Shown: positions 34,896 through 43,603 of the stretch, piece by piece
How positions within the stretch are numbered: the first letter of the stretch is position 1
How the letters are laid out: every line of letters starts with the position of its first letter
Source: Chloroflexota bacterium
GTDB lineage: Bacteria > Chloroflexota > Anaerolineae > Anaerolineales > Villigracilaceae
Reading direction: 5' to 3'
Assembly: GCA_016219545.1 (NCBI GenBank)
Contig: JACRMH010000046.1
Coordinates: 1 to 64,000 of the forward strand
Length of the DNA: 64,000 nucleotides
Position numbers and translations under genes: made by a program
The notes under the pieces: generated by a model
Told to the model about the DNA's origin: nothing
What the model saw: the letters and a program-made list of their open reading frames with translations, nothing else
Databases searched by the model: none

Positions 34896-34935
34896 TGCGG
34901 CAATTAAGTCAATCATCGAAAGCGGATCAACCAAC

Positions 34936-37251
34936 ATGCCCGGACGAGAAGAAATCTTCCAAAAAGCAATGAACGACGGCCACTCTGCCGCATGGGATCA
35001 GGAATGGGACAAAGCCTGCGCCGCATATCGCCGCGCCCTGGAAGAATTTCCAGATCATCCAAAAGCGCTCAACAGTCTTGGGCTTGCGCTCTACCAACTT
35101 GGCAGTATTGAAGAAGCTCTTCAAACCTACACCACGGTTGCCAAACATTCACCTGATGACCCCGTGCCGTTGGAAAAAATCGCTCAACTCTCCGAGCGGC
35201 TTGGTGAACTAAAACCTGCTGTTGATGCATCCATGCATGCAGGCGACCTCTTTTTCAAGCAGCGCGATGTTGACAAAGCGCTGGAGAATTGGGTGCGCGT
35301 TACCAATTTGAATCCCGAACATCCGATTGCACATTCGCGCCTGGCCCAGGTCCATGAAAAACTCGGGCACACGCAACAAGCGGTCATGGAGTATCTCGCC
35401 ATTGCCAGCATCGTCCAGCGCACAGGCAGCGCTGAAAAAGCAAAAGAGATGGTGGATAAGGCCCTGTCCATTTTGCCGAACAGCCCCGAAGTAAAACAAG
35501 CGCAGACTTTGCTCCGCACCGGACAACTTCTTCCCAAACCGATGCGTGGCAAGGGCGGGACTGGACCGATCCGCATGGCGCAGGTCAAGCAATTACAACA
35601 ACCTGCATCAACTCAAGCCGCATCAGGGCTGGACCCGATAGCTGAAGCGCGCCAAAAAGCATTGACTCAACTGGCAGAGCTTCTCTTCGAATACTCTGAC
35701 GAAAATCCTGCCACCCAGGAGCGGCGCGGACTGGCTTCCATAATGAAAGGCACGGGCGCGCTCTCCATGCAGCAAGCCGAGCAGACCAAAGTTGTCCTGC
35801 ATCTTAGCCTGGCAATTGACGCGCAAAGCAAAGGCAATGAAACCCTGGCAGCTGAAGAATTGGAAGGCGCGCTGGATGCAGGCTTTAAACATCCATGTAT
35901 ATATTTCACGATTGGGCTTCTGCGCTTTAAAGGCGAACGCAATGAAAGCGCACAGCGCTTTTTACAAAACGCAGTCAAGCATAACGATTATGCGTTAGGC
36001 ACGCGGCTTCTGCTTGGACAGTTATATGCAAAGAAATCACATTACACTGAGTCGGCTCGGGAATATCTCGAAGCATTGAAACTCGCTGATTCGTTAACAG
36101 TACCAGACGAAAAGGCGGATGAGATCCGTCAACAGTACGAACCCCTGATCGAATCCTATAAAAATCAAAAGGATGAGACCGTCCTGCGTAAAGTATGTGA
36201 CAACGTCAAAAGCCTGCTGATGCGGCCCGATTGGCGCGAACAACTCCAGAAGGCACGCGACCAGATGCCCAAGCAGGATGGCGATATGCTGGCCACGCTG
36301 GCCGACGTGATCTTGCAGGCGCAATCCAGTTCAGTGATCGAGTCGATGAACCGCATCAATCAATTGGCGCGCATGGGGGCCTTACGCTCTGCCATGGATG
36401 AGGCCTATGGCGCCATTCAACAAGCGCCCACCTATCTTCCACTTCACACATTGATGGGTGACCTGCTCGTACAGGAAGGACGCAACCCTGAGGCTATCGC
36501 TAAATATAGCGTAGTGGCTCATTCCTATGGCGCACGCGGTGAAATGCTGCAATCTACAAAGCTTTTACGCCGTGTCATTCAACTCTCCCCGATTGACACA
36601 AGTGCGCGCAACCGTCTCATTGACCAACTCACTGCGCGTGGACAAATTGACGAAGCCATTCAGGAATACCTCGAACTGGCCACCATCTATAACCGTCTTG
36701 CTGAATTGGATATGGCACGCAAGACCTATACCTCTGCCCTGCGTGTCATCCAGCAAGGCAATGCCAGCCGCGACTGGAACGTGCATATCCTGCAGCGCAT
36801 GGCGGATATAGACCTGCAAAAACTCGATTGGAAACAAGCCTTGCGCGTCTACGAACAGATCCGCACCATAGCACCGAATGATGAGTCTGCGCGCAAACAA
36901 CTTGTCGAGTTAAATCTGCGCATGGCACAGACAGACAAAGCCATCAGCGAACTTGAAAATTACATCTCCTATCTTGAAAGCCAGCGCAAAAACGATATCG
37001 CCATTGCTTTTATTGAAGACCTGATTAAAGATCATGATGAACAACCGCTGCTCAAGCGAGCGCTCGCGGCACGGTTGCATCATGCAGGGCGTACTCAAGA
37101 GGCCATTTCGATCCTCGATCAGTTGGGCGACGATCTTGTCCAGCTTGGCGACAAGCAAGGTGCGCTCGAAGTGATCAACCAAATAGTTTTGATGAATCCG
37201 CCGAACGTAACAGAGTATCGTCAATTGCTGATGCAAATGCAAAACAGTTAG
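34936..37251 (+). CDS. Large TPR protein
   Basis: 771 aa with TPR repeats in two blocks: about 15-190 (for example ACAAYRRALEEFPDHPKALNSLGLAL and NWVRVTNLNPEHPIAHSRLAQ) and about 475-765. The middle (about 215-470) also looks helical, with a low-complexity AlaGln linker near 210. No signal peptide or membrane helix, so it is a cytoplasmic scaffold. It stands alone between polA and rubrerythrin, with its own promoter and terminator. Partners unknown. Confidence 0.85.
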   Translation: MPGREEIFQKAMNDGHSAAWDQEWDKACAAYRRALEEFPDHPKALNSLGLALYQLGSIEEALQTYTTVAKHSPDDPVPLEKIAQLSERLGELKPAVDASMHAGDLFFKQRDVDKALENWVRVTNLNPEHPIAHSRLAQVHEKLGHTQQAVMEYLAIASIVQRTGSAEKAKEMVDKALSILPNSPEVKQAQTLLRTGQLLPKPMRGKGGTGPIRMAQVKQLQQPASTQAASGLDPIAEARQKALTQLAELLFEYSDENPATQERRGLASIMKGTGALSMQQAEQTKVVLHLSLAIDAQSKGNETLAAEELEGALDAGFKHPCIYFTIGLLRFKGERNESAQRFLQNAVKHNDYALGTRLLLGQLYAKKSHYTESAREYLEALKLADSLTVPDEKADEIRQQYEPLIESYKNQKDETVLRKVCDNVKSLLMRPDWREQLQKARDQMPKQDGDMLATLADVILQAQSSSVIESMNRINQLARMGALRSAMDEAYGAIQQAPTYLPLHTLMGDLLVQEGRNPEAIAKYSVVAHSYGARGEMLQSTKLLRRVIQLSPIDTSARNRLIDQLTARGQIDEAIQEYLELATIYNRLAELDMARKTYTSALRVIQQGNASRDWNVHILQRMADIDLQKLDWKQALRVYEQIRTIAPNDESARKQLVELNLRMAQTDKAISELENYISYLESQRKNDIAIAFIEDLIKDHDEQPLLKRALAARLHHAGRTQEAISILDQLGDDLVQLGDKQGALEVINQIVLMNPPNVTEYRQLLMQMQNS

Positions 37252-37256
37252 AAATC

Positions 37257-37290
37257 AAATGCTCATCGTGACACGATGAGCATTTTTGTT
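37257..37290 (+). terminator. Hairpin terminator
   Basis: 14-bp arms (37257-37270, 37272-37285) of a near-perfect palindrome with T-run after it, 5 bp from the TPR stop. Confidence 0.85.
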
Positions 37291-37328
37291 TTTATTTGCA
37301 TGCCCGTGCAAAAAAATCAATAATAATA

Positions 37329-37353
37329 TACAATAGGTGTGACAAATTCCACA
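37329..37353 (+). promoter_or_regulatory. Rubrerythrin promoter with CRP/FNR-like site
   Basis: A -10 like TACAAT (37329-37334) is followed by TGTGACAAATTCCACA (37338-37353), one mismatch from the TGTGA-N6-TCACA pattern of the CRP/FNR family. The position near the transcription start would favour repression. Confidence 0.35.
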
Positions 37354-37373
37354 AACAACCCGGGAGGTTTTGT

Positions 37374-37871
37374 ATGAAAAGCACACTCGATAACTTAAAG
37401 GAAGCATTTGCCGGTGAAAGTCAGGCAAACCAAAAATACCGCGCCTTCGCAAAAAAAGCGGAGCAGGATGGCTTTGCCAATATCGCGAGACTCTTCCGCA
37501 CCACCGCTGAAGCTGAGCGACTTCATGCCGAAGGACATCTCAAATCCATGGAAGGGATCGGCTCCACAGCCGAGAACCTGCAAGCGGCCATCGCAGGCGA
37601 GACTCACGAAACAGAAATTATGTATCCGCCCATGTTCGCACAGGCTGAAACTGAAGGTCACAAGGCCAAGCGCATGTTCGGCTATGCCTTGGAAGCGGAA
37701 GCTGTCCATGCGAAACTGTATCAACTGGCATTGGAAGCAGTTCAACAAGGCAAGGACCTGACCGAAGTTGATTTCTACCTCTGCCCCGTCTGCGGATATA
37801 TTGAATTTGGCAAGCCGACAAGTGATTGTCCGGTTTGCAAAACAAAGGCGGATAAATTCGTCCAGGTTTAG
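37374..37871 (+). CDS. Rubrerythrin
   Basis: 165 aa from 37374 with ribosome site GGGAGG. Ferritin-like diiron domain (LKEAFAGESQANQKYRAFA, later EAERLHAEGHL and EAEAVHAKLY supply Glu and His ligands) followed by a C-terminal rubredoxin domain with two CxxC pairs (CPVCGYIEF and CPVCKTKADKF). It reduces hydrogen peroxide in anaerobes. Transcribed alone between two terminators. Confidence 0.95.
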   Translation: MKSTLDNLKEAFAGESQANQKYRAFAKKAEQDGFANIARLFRTTAEAERLHAEGHLKSMEGIGSTAENLQAAIAGETHETEIMYPPMFAQAETEGHKAKRMFGYALEAEAVHAKLYQLALEAVQQGKDLTEVDFYLCPVCGYIEFGKPTSDCPVCKTKADKFVQV

Positions 37872-37879
37872 TTGGTTGA

Positions 37880-37917
37880 AAAAAATGCATCAGTAAAAAC
37901 GCTGATGCATTTTTTAT
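37880..37917 (+). terminator. Hairpin terminator
   Basis: 14-bp arms (37880-37893, 37902-37915) around an 8-nt loop, ending in a T-run. Confidence 0.9.
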
Positions 37918-37953
37918 TTAATAAAGCCTGCAACATTCCTTCGCAATTGTCTG

Positions 37954-37959
37954 TATAGA
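37954..37959 (+). promoter_or_regulatory. -10 box, leaderless type
   Basis: TATAGA, 6 nt before the ATG at 37966, with no Shine-Dalgarno sequence. Confidence 0.4.
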
Positions 37960-37965
37960 TCTTTA

Positions 37966-38886
37966 ATGAAAACATTCAAAAACATTTTGCTGGTGCTTTC
38001 CACAGGTTATATTTTTGTTTATTTTTCCGAGCATCTTTTCTGGGCGCGCGTCCGCCCCGAAGATACGCTCGGCGAATGGATGGGCGCGTGGATCGCCTAT
38101 TCTCTGATGGCTTTTGTTTTTCTTCACCTTGTCATGCACTTCAAGGTCGCAAACCTCTGGGCGCTATTTTTGGCGGGCGCAGCTTTTGGCTGGATGGCTG
38201 AAGGCATGGTCGTGCAAACAACCTACGAAATGCTTCCCCTTTCGATCTCATTTACTGGACTCGCCTGGCACGCCCTTATCACAGTCTGGATTGGATGGTA
38301 CGCGATCCGCCAGAGATTATCCACCCCCGCCTCTCTTCGGACTTTGAAGCTGGCTACTGCCATCGGGGCAGGGTACGGGCTATGGGCAATTACCTGGTGG
38401 CTTGAACCCGATGGAGGCAAGTCCACGCTCGGTGAGTTTTCCACCTTTGTTCTGACCACGTCAGTTCTGGTCATCATTGCCTACTGGCTGGCAAACTGGA
38501 GCGCATCTGAATTATTCACGCCCAACCGCTGGGTGACGGGAATCATTTACAGTCTGTTCATCCTCTATTTTGTTTTCATAGCCGTTCCTGCCACACCCGC
38601 GGCAATTATCATTTTGCCTGTTTTGCTTGGGCTGGTTTACCTCGGCTTGCGAAAGAATAAACAGGTCGAACAAGGTGACTCTCTTCTCGTTACACTGACA
38701 AGCCGTGCCCATCCGCTGAGCTACTTAAGCATGCTTGCCATGCCAGTGACGGCAATTCTCGTCTACACACTTGCGTTGACTCTCAATCTGCAATGGCACA
38801 CCAACTGGATTCTCTATCTCATCACCACCCCACTGGGATTTATCCTCTTCGGTATGAGCCTTTTCAAAGTATGGCGAACACCTTGA
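37966..38886 (+). CDS. Polytopic membrane protein, unknown
   Basis: 306 aa with about eight membrane helices and no recognisable transport motif. The N-terminal segment (YIFVYFSEHLFWARVRPEDTLGEW) between helices 1 and 2 is the most distinctive. Its TGA overlaps the -35 box of the downstream T-box promoter, so it is transcribed separately from pheST. Confidence 0.75.
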   Translation: MKTFKNILLVLSTGYIFVYFSEHLFWARVRPEDTLGEWMGAWIAYSLMAFVFLHLVMHFKVANLWALFLAGAAFGWMAEGMVVQTTYEMLPLSISFTGLAWHALITVWIGWYAIRQRLSTPASLRTLKLATAIGAGYGLWAITWWLEPDGGKSTLGEFSTFVLTTSVLVIIAYWLANWSASELFTPNRWVTGIIYSLFILYFVFIAVPATPAAIIILPVLLGLVYLGLRKNKQVEQGDSLLVTLTSRAHPLSYLSMLAMPVTAILVYTLALTLNLQWHTNWILYLITTPLGFILFGMSLFKVWRTP

Positions 38887-38910
38887 CAGCCCCCCGATTT
38901 CGCAGATAAT
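38883..38910 (+). promoter_or_regulatory. Sigma-70-type promoter of the pheST T-box
   Basis: TTGACA (38883-38888), 16-bp spacer, GATAAT (38905-38910). This is the best -35/-10 pair seen in the window; transcription should start near 38917. Confidence 0.7.
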
Positions 38911-38916
38911 TACGGC

Positions 38917-39195
38917 AATCAAATAAAGGCTGTGACAGAGGAAAGTAAACTGGCAGAAGCCGCCAGAGATGTGCAAAGCAGTTGTTGAGATTGCACTCGA
39001 CCGAAATCAGTTGAAGTTCCCTCTTGAGCCTCCCGAGTTAATACGGCACACGTTAGTAGTTTGGGACGCATTCCCTGCGTTATTGGGAAGCCGATGATTG
39101 TCGGCGCAAAGTGCATCGCCTTTGTATGCGATGAATTTGGGTGGTACCGCGAGAACTCCCTCTCGTCCCATTATTTGTGGACGGGAGGTTTTTTT
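38917..39195 (+). promoter_or_regulatory. T-box riboswitch controlling pheS-pheT
   Basis: The T-box core GGGTGGTACCGCGAG (39139-39153) is a near-perfect antiterminator consensus. It is followed by a terminator with arms CCTCTCGTCC (39159-39168) and GGACGGGAGG (39179-39188) and seven T. The long leader folds as Stem I; a TTC triplet at 39017-39019 in TTGAAGTTCCCTCTTGAG is the likely Phe specifier. Uncharged tRNA-Phe should stabilise antitermination and raise synthetase expression. Open frames drawn across it on the minus strand are not genes. Confidence 0.95.
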
Positions 39196-39201
39196 ATTTT
39201 T

Positions 39202-39270
39202 GACAATAGACCATGGACGGTAGACCGTTGTCGAGGAATTGTGACGGTCCATTGTCCATCGTCCACCGTC
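39202..39270. repeat. GACAATAGACC repeat between the T-box and pheS
   Basis: A degenerate block of GAC/GTC-rich units (GACAATAGACC..., CGGTCCATTGTCC, GTCCACCGTC) with inverted character. Related sequence lies inside pheT at 41586-41634. It separates the T-box terminator from the pheS ribosome site GGAGG. Confidence 0.75.
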
Positions 39271-39286
39271 ATTTTTTGGAGGTACC

Positions 39287-40345
39287 ATGTTGGATAAATT
39301 AAACGAGATCGAAAAAGCCGCGTTGGAGAGTCTGTCATCCATTAATGACCAGACTGCTCTTGATGCGTGGCGTATCGCAAATGTTGGACGCAGTTCGCCG
39401 CTGATGCAGGTCTTTGGCGGGTTTGGGAAACTCTCAAAGGAAGAGAAACCAGTTGTCGGCGCGGCCGCGAACCGTGTCAAGGTGGCATTGGAATCTGCTT
39501 TGGAGGAACGTGCCCAGGCGGTGAAAAACGCCGCACTGGCGAAATCCCTCGAAGAAGAAAAATTGGATGTGACGTTGCCCGGGCGCGAAGTCAACATCGG
39601 ACGATTGCATCCATCCACGCAACAATTACGCCGAGTTCTCTCCATTCTGGCAGAGATGGGTTTTCAGGTGTACACCTCGCGCGAAGTTGAAAGCGATGAG
39701 ATGAATTTCCAAATGCTGAACTTTGCGCCACATCACCCCGCGCGCGAAATGCAGGATTCGTTTTATGTGGAAGCGGAAGGGCGCGAGGATAATCCGATCT
39801 TGATGCGCACCCACACTTCGCCGGGACAGATCCGCGCGATGCGTGAAGCTGTGGCAAGCAACCCGCAGAACCCGCCGCCCATTCGAATTGCACTGCCGGG
39901 TATGTGTTTCCGTTACGAACAAATTACCGCCCGCTCTGAAATTCAATTCAATCAAGTGGAAGGACTTGCCGTTGGCAAGGGAATTACTTTTGCTGATCTA
40001 AAAGGCACGCTGACAGATTTCGTGCGCCGTATGTTCGGGCAGGATGCGCGCGTAAGATTCCGCGCTTCATATTTCCCGTTCACAGAACCATCCGCTGAAA
40101 TGGATGTGGAATGTTTTGTGTGCGGCGGCAAGGGATGTCAGGTCTGCAAGAATTCAGGCTGGCTTGAGATTCTCGGCTGCGGTATGGTGCATCCGAATGT
40201 TTTGCAAAACGGTGGCTATGACCCGAAAATTTATTCCGGTTTCGCCTGGGGCATGGGACCTGAACGTCAGTTGATGCTGCGAAATAAGATCACCGACATT
40301 CGTTATTTCTGGGGCAACGATGTGCGGTTTTTGGAGCAGTTTTAG
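39287..40345 (+). CDS. pheS: Phenylalanine-tRNA ligase alpha subunit
   Basis: 352 aa. N-terminal coiled coil (KLNEIEKAALESLSS), then the class II core: HPxxxxxxxFY region (HHPAREMQDSFYVE), RTHTSPGQIRAM, FRYEQITARSEIQFNQVEG, a Cys cluster CFVCGGKGCQVC and the final GFAWGMGPERQLMLR motif 3. It forms an alpha2-beta2 enzyme with PheT. The Cys-rich loop CFVCGGKGC is longer than in E. coli. Confidence 0.95.
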   Translation: MLDKLNEIEKAALESLSSINDQTALDAWRIANVGRSSPLMQVFGGFGKLSKEEKPVVGAAANRVKVALESALEERAQAVKNAALAKSLEEEKLDVTLPGREVNIGRLHPSTQQLRRVLSILAEMGFQVYTSREVESDEMNFQMLNFAPHHPAREMQDSFYVEAEGREDNPILMRTHTSPGQIRAMREAVASNPQNPPPIRIALPGMCFRYEQITARSEIQFNQVEGLAVGKGITFADLKGTLTDFVRRMFGQDARVRFRASYFPFTEPSAEMDVECFVCGGKGCQVCKNSGWLEILGCGMVHPNVLQNGGYDPKIYSGFAWGMGPERQLMLRNKITDIRYFWGNDVRFLEQF

Positions 40346-40354
40346 CAAAGCAGG

Positions 40355-40385
40355 TACTCGATATTCGATAATTAGAATTCCGAGT
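40355..40385. repeat. Inverted repeat flanking the inserted four-helix-bundle gene
   Basis: Local hairpin TACTCG...CGAGTA (40355-40360, 40380-40385); in addition TATTCGATA (40362-40370) recurs inverted as TATCGAATA at 40865-40873, at the far end of the inserted gene. Confidence 0.55.
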
Positions 40386-40403
40386 ATCAATACCGAGGTT
40401 CCT

Positions 40404-40874
40404 ATGAGTATTAGCGGATTAGAAAAATTGGATGCGTGGTGCAAGGCACGAGACTTTGCCGTACGGGTACATAAAGAGATATTGCCTATATTGCCTGTGG
40501 AGGAGAAGTATGCACTATCTTCACAAATACGCCGCTCATCACAAAGCATTCCAGCTAATATTGCTGAAGGTCACGGAAGATTTTATTTTCAGGAAAACGT
40601 TCGATTTTGCTACATTGCCCGCGGCTCACTTGAAGAAACTTTGAGCCATATCGTTTATGCAAATAAAGTTGGTTATATTCCTGAAATACTGTACAAGAGT
40701 TTCGCGGTTGACGGAGAAAATGTAAATCGATTGATCAATGGCTATATCGGGTTCCTGAAGAAAAGCAAGCAGGGAGCCAACGAACCTGGCGCAAACTATG
40801 TGCTTCGTGACCAGTCATCAGGTTACATCATCGAGGACAACGCATCTCCATCATCAGACACGAATATCGAATAA
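40404..40874 (+). CDS. Four-helix bundle protein (23S rRNA intervening-sequence type)
   Basis: 156 aa from 40404. Typical family sequence: LDAWCKARDFAVRVHKEI, SSQIRRSSQSIPANIAEGHGR, ENVRFCYIARGSLEETLSHI and a final NRLINGYIGFLKKSK. The family (S23/IVP; Avd of diversity-generating retroelements is a relative) often sits in rRNA intervening sequences or beside repeats. Here it separates pheS from pheT, and no reverse transcriptase is near. The C-terminal tail after about residue 125 is read from the flanking repeat region and is probably not part of the fold. Confidence 0.88.
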   Translation: MSISGLEKLDAWCKARDFAVRVHKEILPILPVEEKYALSSQIRRSSQSIPANIAEGHGRFYFQENVRFCYIARGSLEETLSHIVYANKVGYIPEILYKSFAVDGENVNRLINGYIGFLKKSKQGANEPGANYVLRDQSSGYIIEDNASPSSDTNIE

Positions 40875-40901
40875 CTAATATCGCTCTTTTAAGGAGTTAT
40901 T

Positions 40902-43538
40902 ATGAAACTACCTATATCATGGCTGAAAGATTTCATCGATCTCGACGGCTTGACTGTCGAAGACATTGCTCGTAAATTGACTCTGGCTGGTCTCGAAGTG
41001 GATGAAATACTCTACGTAGGTTTGCCTATGCCTGAATATGCCGCATCAGGAATGCACTCAAGCGAAAAGCACGAATTCAAAACCAACGGCATCGCATGGG
41101 ACAAGGAAAAAATTGTCGTGGCGGAAATCCGCGAGGTAAAGGCGCATCCCAATGCGGACAAGCTGACCCTGCTTGACCTGTTCGATGGTCAACAGGAACA
41201 GGTTGTGCTGACAGGCGCGCCGAATATCTTCCACTTGAAAGGCGCGGGCAAGCTCGAAAAGCCGATCAAAGTTGCTTACGCAAAGGAAGGCTCCACGCTG
41301 TATGACGGGCACGCCGAGGGACAGGTTCTGATGACCCTCAAGCGTGCCAAAATCCGCGGCGTGGACTCATATTCGATGGTCTGCTCTGAAAAGGAACTTG
41401 GCATCACAGAAGAAAGCGATGGCATTATCATCCTTGATGACGATGCGCCTGTAGGCATGCCTCTTGCAGATTACATTGGCGACGCGGTTTTGGATATTTC
41501 CATTTTGCCGAACATGGCACGCAACGCAAACGTGATCGGTATCGCGCGTGAACTCGCCGCGCTAACGGGAAGAGAGTTGAAAACCGACAATAGACCGCAG
41601 ACCATAGACCGTCCATTGTCCGCCGTCAACGGTCAATCCGTCAATGATCTTGTCGAAATCGAAATCACCAACTCCGAACTTAATCCGCGCTTCGTGGTGG
41701 GACTGATCCGCAATGTGGAAATCAAACCCAGCCCGTATCAAATCCAGCGCAGACTGAAACTCGCGGGCGTGCGCGCCATCAACAACATCGTGGATGCGAC
41801 CAACTACGCCATGATCGAACTTGGCGAGCCGTTACATGCCTTTGATTATGACATTCTCAAGGAACGCGCAGGCGATAAGAAAATCAAGATCATCACCCGC
41901 ACCGCACAGGATGGCGAGGAACTCGTCACACTTGATGGAGTGAAACGCAAACTCACAGCCATGAATGTGCTGGTCTGTGACGAAAAAGGTTCGCTCTCTC
42001 TTGCGGGTGTGATGGGCGGTTCTGAATCTGAAGTGTATGATGCATCCAAAGAAGTTTTGGATGCGATAGGCGTTGAAACCAAGCCTGGTGAAATGCCACA
42101 GGGCAAGATCACCTCACGCGGCAAGAGCACGGTCAATGTTTTGCTCGAAGGCGCGGCGTGGAATTTCATCAACATCCGCCGCACAGCCAAACAACACAAT
42201 CTCCCCTCCGAAGCATCGTTCCGTTTTTCGCGCGGTGTGCATCCTGCGCTTGCAGAAACTGGTGTGAAGCGCGGACTGCAATACATGGCAGCCTGGGCAA
42301 ATGGACAAATCGCTCCCGGCCTTGTAGATGTGTATCCGCTCAAGCCAAAAGACTCAGTGGTTGATGTCACACCCAAAGATGTGAAACGCTTGCTTGGCAT
42401 TGAACTCACACTCGAAGAAATTTCTGCGCTTCTAACTCGCCTCGAATTCAAATGTGAAATTACCAATCACCATTTACAAGTTACCGCTCCTCCTCACCGC
42501 ATGGACATTGACGAAGGCGTTGTCGGTCTCGCGGATGTGCTCGAAGAAGTGGCGCGTTCGTATGGCTTCGATAAGATCCCAACCACTACGATGTCCGATT
42601 CTCTGCCGCCGCAAAAAGGCAATCCTATTCATGAATGGGAGGAACGTCTGCGCGACCTGCTCGTGGCAATCGGCTTGCAAGAAGTCGTCACCTATCGCAT
42701 GACCTCGCCCGAGCGCGAAAGCCGCGTGGTAACGCACAATGAATATGTCCGCATCGCGAATCCGATTGCGCCCGAGCGCAGTGTTCTGCGCCAAAACCTG
42801 CTCGCATCGGTGCTGGAAGTTGCCGAGAAAAATGCCAAAGCTGAATCACTTGCGATGTTTGAAGTCGGTTCGATCTTCGAGCCTGTCAAAAATGATCTGC
42901 CCAACGAGCCGCGCAAACTTGCCATGGTGATGACGGGCAAACGAATTGCATCTGCTTGGGATGTGAAAGACTCACCAACGTTTGATTTTTATGACATGAA
43001 AGGCCGCATCGAACTCCTTTTGGCTGGACTCCGTTTCACAGACATCCTCTACGCTGAGACAGAGTCTACCTACGCCTTGCACCCGGGCAAATCTGCCGAA
43101 GTAAAAGTGAATGGACAAGTTGTGGGCGTGTTCGGTGAATTGCATCCGCTGGCAAAGGAGAAATATGAATTCGGTGACGCTCCCGTTATTGTGGCGGAAT
43201 TCGACCTCGAAAAATTGCGCGCATTGAATCCATCCTATGGCATCGTGCCTGTCTCCGAGTTCCCGCCCATGTATGAAGACATCGCCATCATCCTCGATGA
43301 ATCAGTCGCCGCAGCCACCGTCGAAGCGCTGATCAGGCAAACGGGCGGAAAGACCGTGACCGATGTCCGCTTGTTCGATGTCTATCGCGATGAAAAGATC
43401 GGGGCTGGCAAAAAGTCACTCGCGTATAGTCTCACCTACCAAGCCGAGAAAACACTGACCGATGCCGAAGCCGCCGCGATCAGAAATAAAATTGTGAAGC
43501 GTCTGGAGAATGTAGTTGGCGCGAAATTGAGAAGTTAG
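40902..43538 (+). CDS. pheT: Phenylalanine-tRNA ligase beta subunit
   Basis: 878 aa, longer than the usual roughly 790-820. N-terminal MKLPISWLKDFIDLD, tRNA-binding EMAP-like domain (about 45-160), B3/B4 editing region, B5 domain, class II-like core and C-terminal FDX-ACB domain (ending KIVKRLENVVGAKL). At about residues 228-250 the stretch DNRPQTIDRPLSAVNG is encoded by repeat DNA (see 41586). A further extension at about residues 45-70, including KHEFKTNGIAWD, is in the tRNA-binding part. Ribosome site AAGGAG. Should be in the T-box regulon despite the inserted gene upstream. Confidence 0.95.
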   Translation: MKLPISWLKDFIDLDGLTVEDIARKLTLAGLEVDEILYVGLPMPEYAASGMHSSEKHEFKTNGIAWDKEKIVVAEIREVKAHPNADKLTLLDLFDGQQEQVVLTGAPNIFHLKGAGKLEKPIKVAYAKEGSTLYDGHAEGQVLMTLKRAKIRGVDSYSMVCSEKELGITEESDGIIILDDDAPVGMPLADYIGDAVLDISILPNMARNANVIGIARELAALTGRELKTDNRPQTIDRPLSAVNGQSVNDLVEIEITNSELNPRFVVGLIRNVEIKPSPYQIQRRLKLAGVRAINNIVDATNYAMIELGEPLHAFDYDILKERAGDKKIKIITRTAQDGEELVTLDGVKRKLTAMNVLVCDEKGSLSLAGVMGGSESEVYDASKEVLDAIGVETKPGEMPQGKITSRGKSTVNVLLEGAAWNFINIRRTAKQHNLPSEASFRFSRGVHPALAETGVKRGLQYMAAWANGQIAPGLVDVYPLKPKDSVVDVTPKDVKRLLGIELTLEEISALLTRLEFKCEITNHHLQVTAPPHRMDIDEGVVGLADVLEEVARSYGFDKIPTTTMSDSLPPQKGNPIHEWEERLRDLLVAIGLQEVVTYRMTSPERESRVVTHNEYVRIANPIAPERSVLRQNLLASVLEVAEKNAKAESLAMFEVGSIFEPVKNDLPNEPRKLAMVMTGKRIASAWDVKDSPTFDFYDMKGRIELLLAGLRFTDILYAETESTYALHPGKSAEVKVNGQVVGVFGELHPLAKEKYEFGDAPVIVAEFDLEKLRALNPSYGIVPVSEFPPMYEDIAIILDESVAAATVEALIRQTGGKTVTDVRLFDVYRDEKIGAGKKSLAYSLTYQAEKTLTDAEAAAIRNKIVKRLENVVGAKLRS
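41586..41634. repeat. Repeat inserted in frame in pheT
   Basis: GACAATAGACC, then ACCATAGACC, GTCCATTGTCC and GCCGTC units match the intergenic block at 39202-39270. The reading frame is kept and it falls between the N-terminal and B3/B4 regions, where a loop is tolerable. Confidence 0.8.
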
Positions 43539-43539
43539 C

Positions 43540-43572
43540 AAAACGGGATGCAAAAAACTTGCATCCCGTTTT
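43540..43572 (+). terminator. Hairpin terminator after pheT
   Basis: 14-bp arms (43540-43553, 43559-43572) with a 5-nt loop and T-run. Confidence 0.9.
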
Positions 43573-43591
43573 TATTTGAATTTCCCTACGG

Positions 43592-43597
43592 TATAAT
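43592..43597 (+). promoter_or_regulatory. -10 box, leaderless type
   Basis: TATAAT, exactly 6 nt before the ATG at 43604; no Shine-Dalgarno sequence. Confidence 0.55.
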
Positions 43598-43603
43598 CCA
43601 TTC

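Noticed and set aside
39007..39645. Minus-strand ORF of 212 codons across the T-box and pheS start
   Set aside because: It crosses the T-box core and terminator and is antisense to pheS; the protein has no recognisable family.
40404..40874. Avd protein of a diversity-generating retroelement
   Set aside because: No reverse transcriptase or template/variable repeat pair was found within the window.
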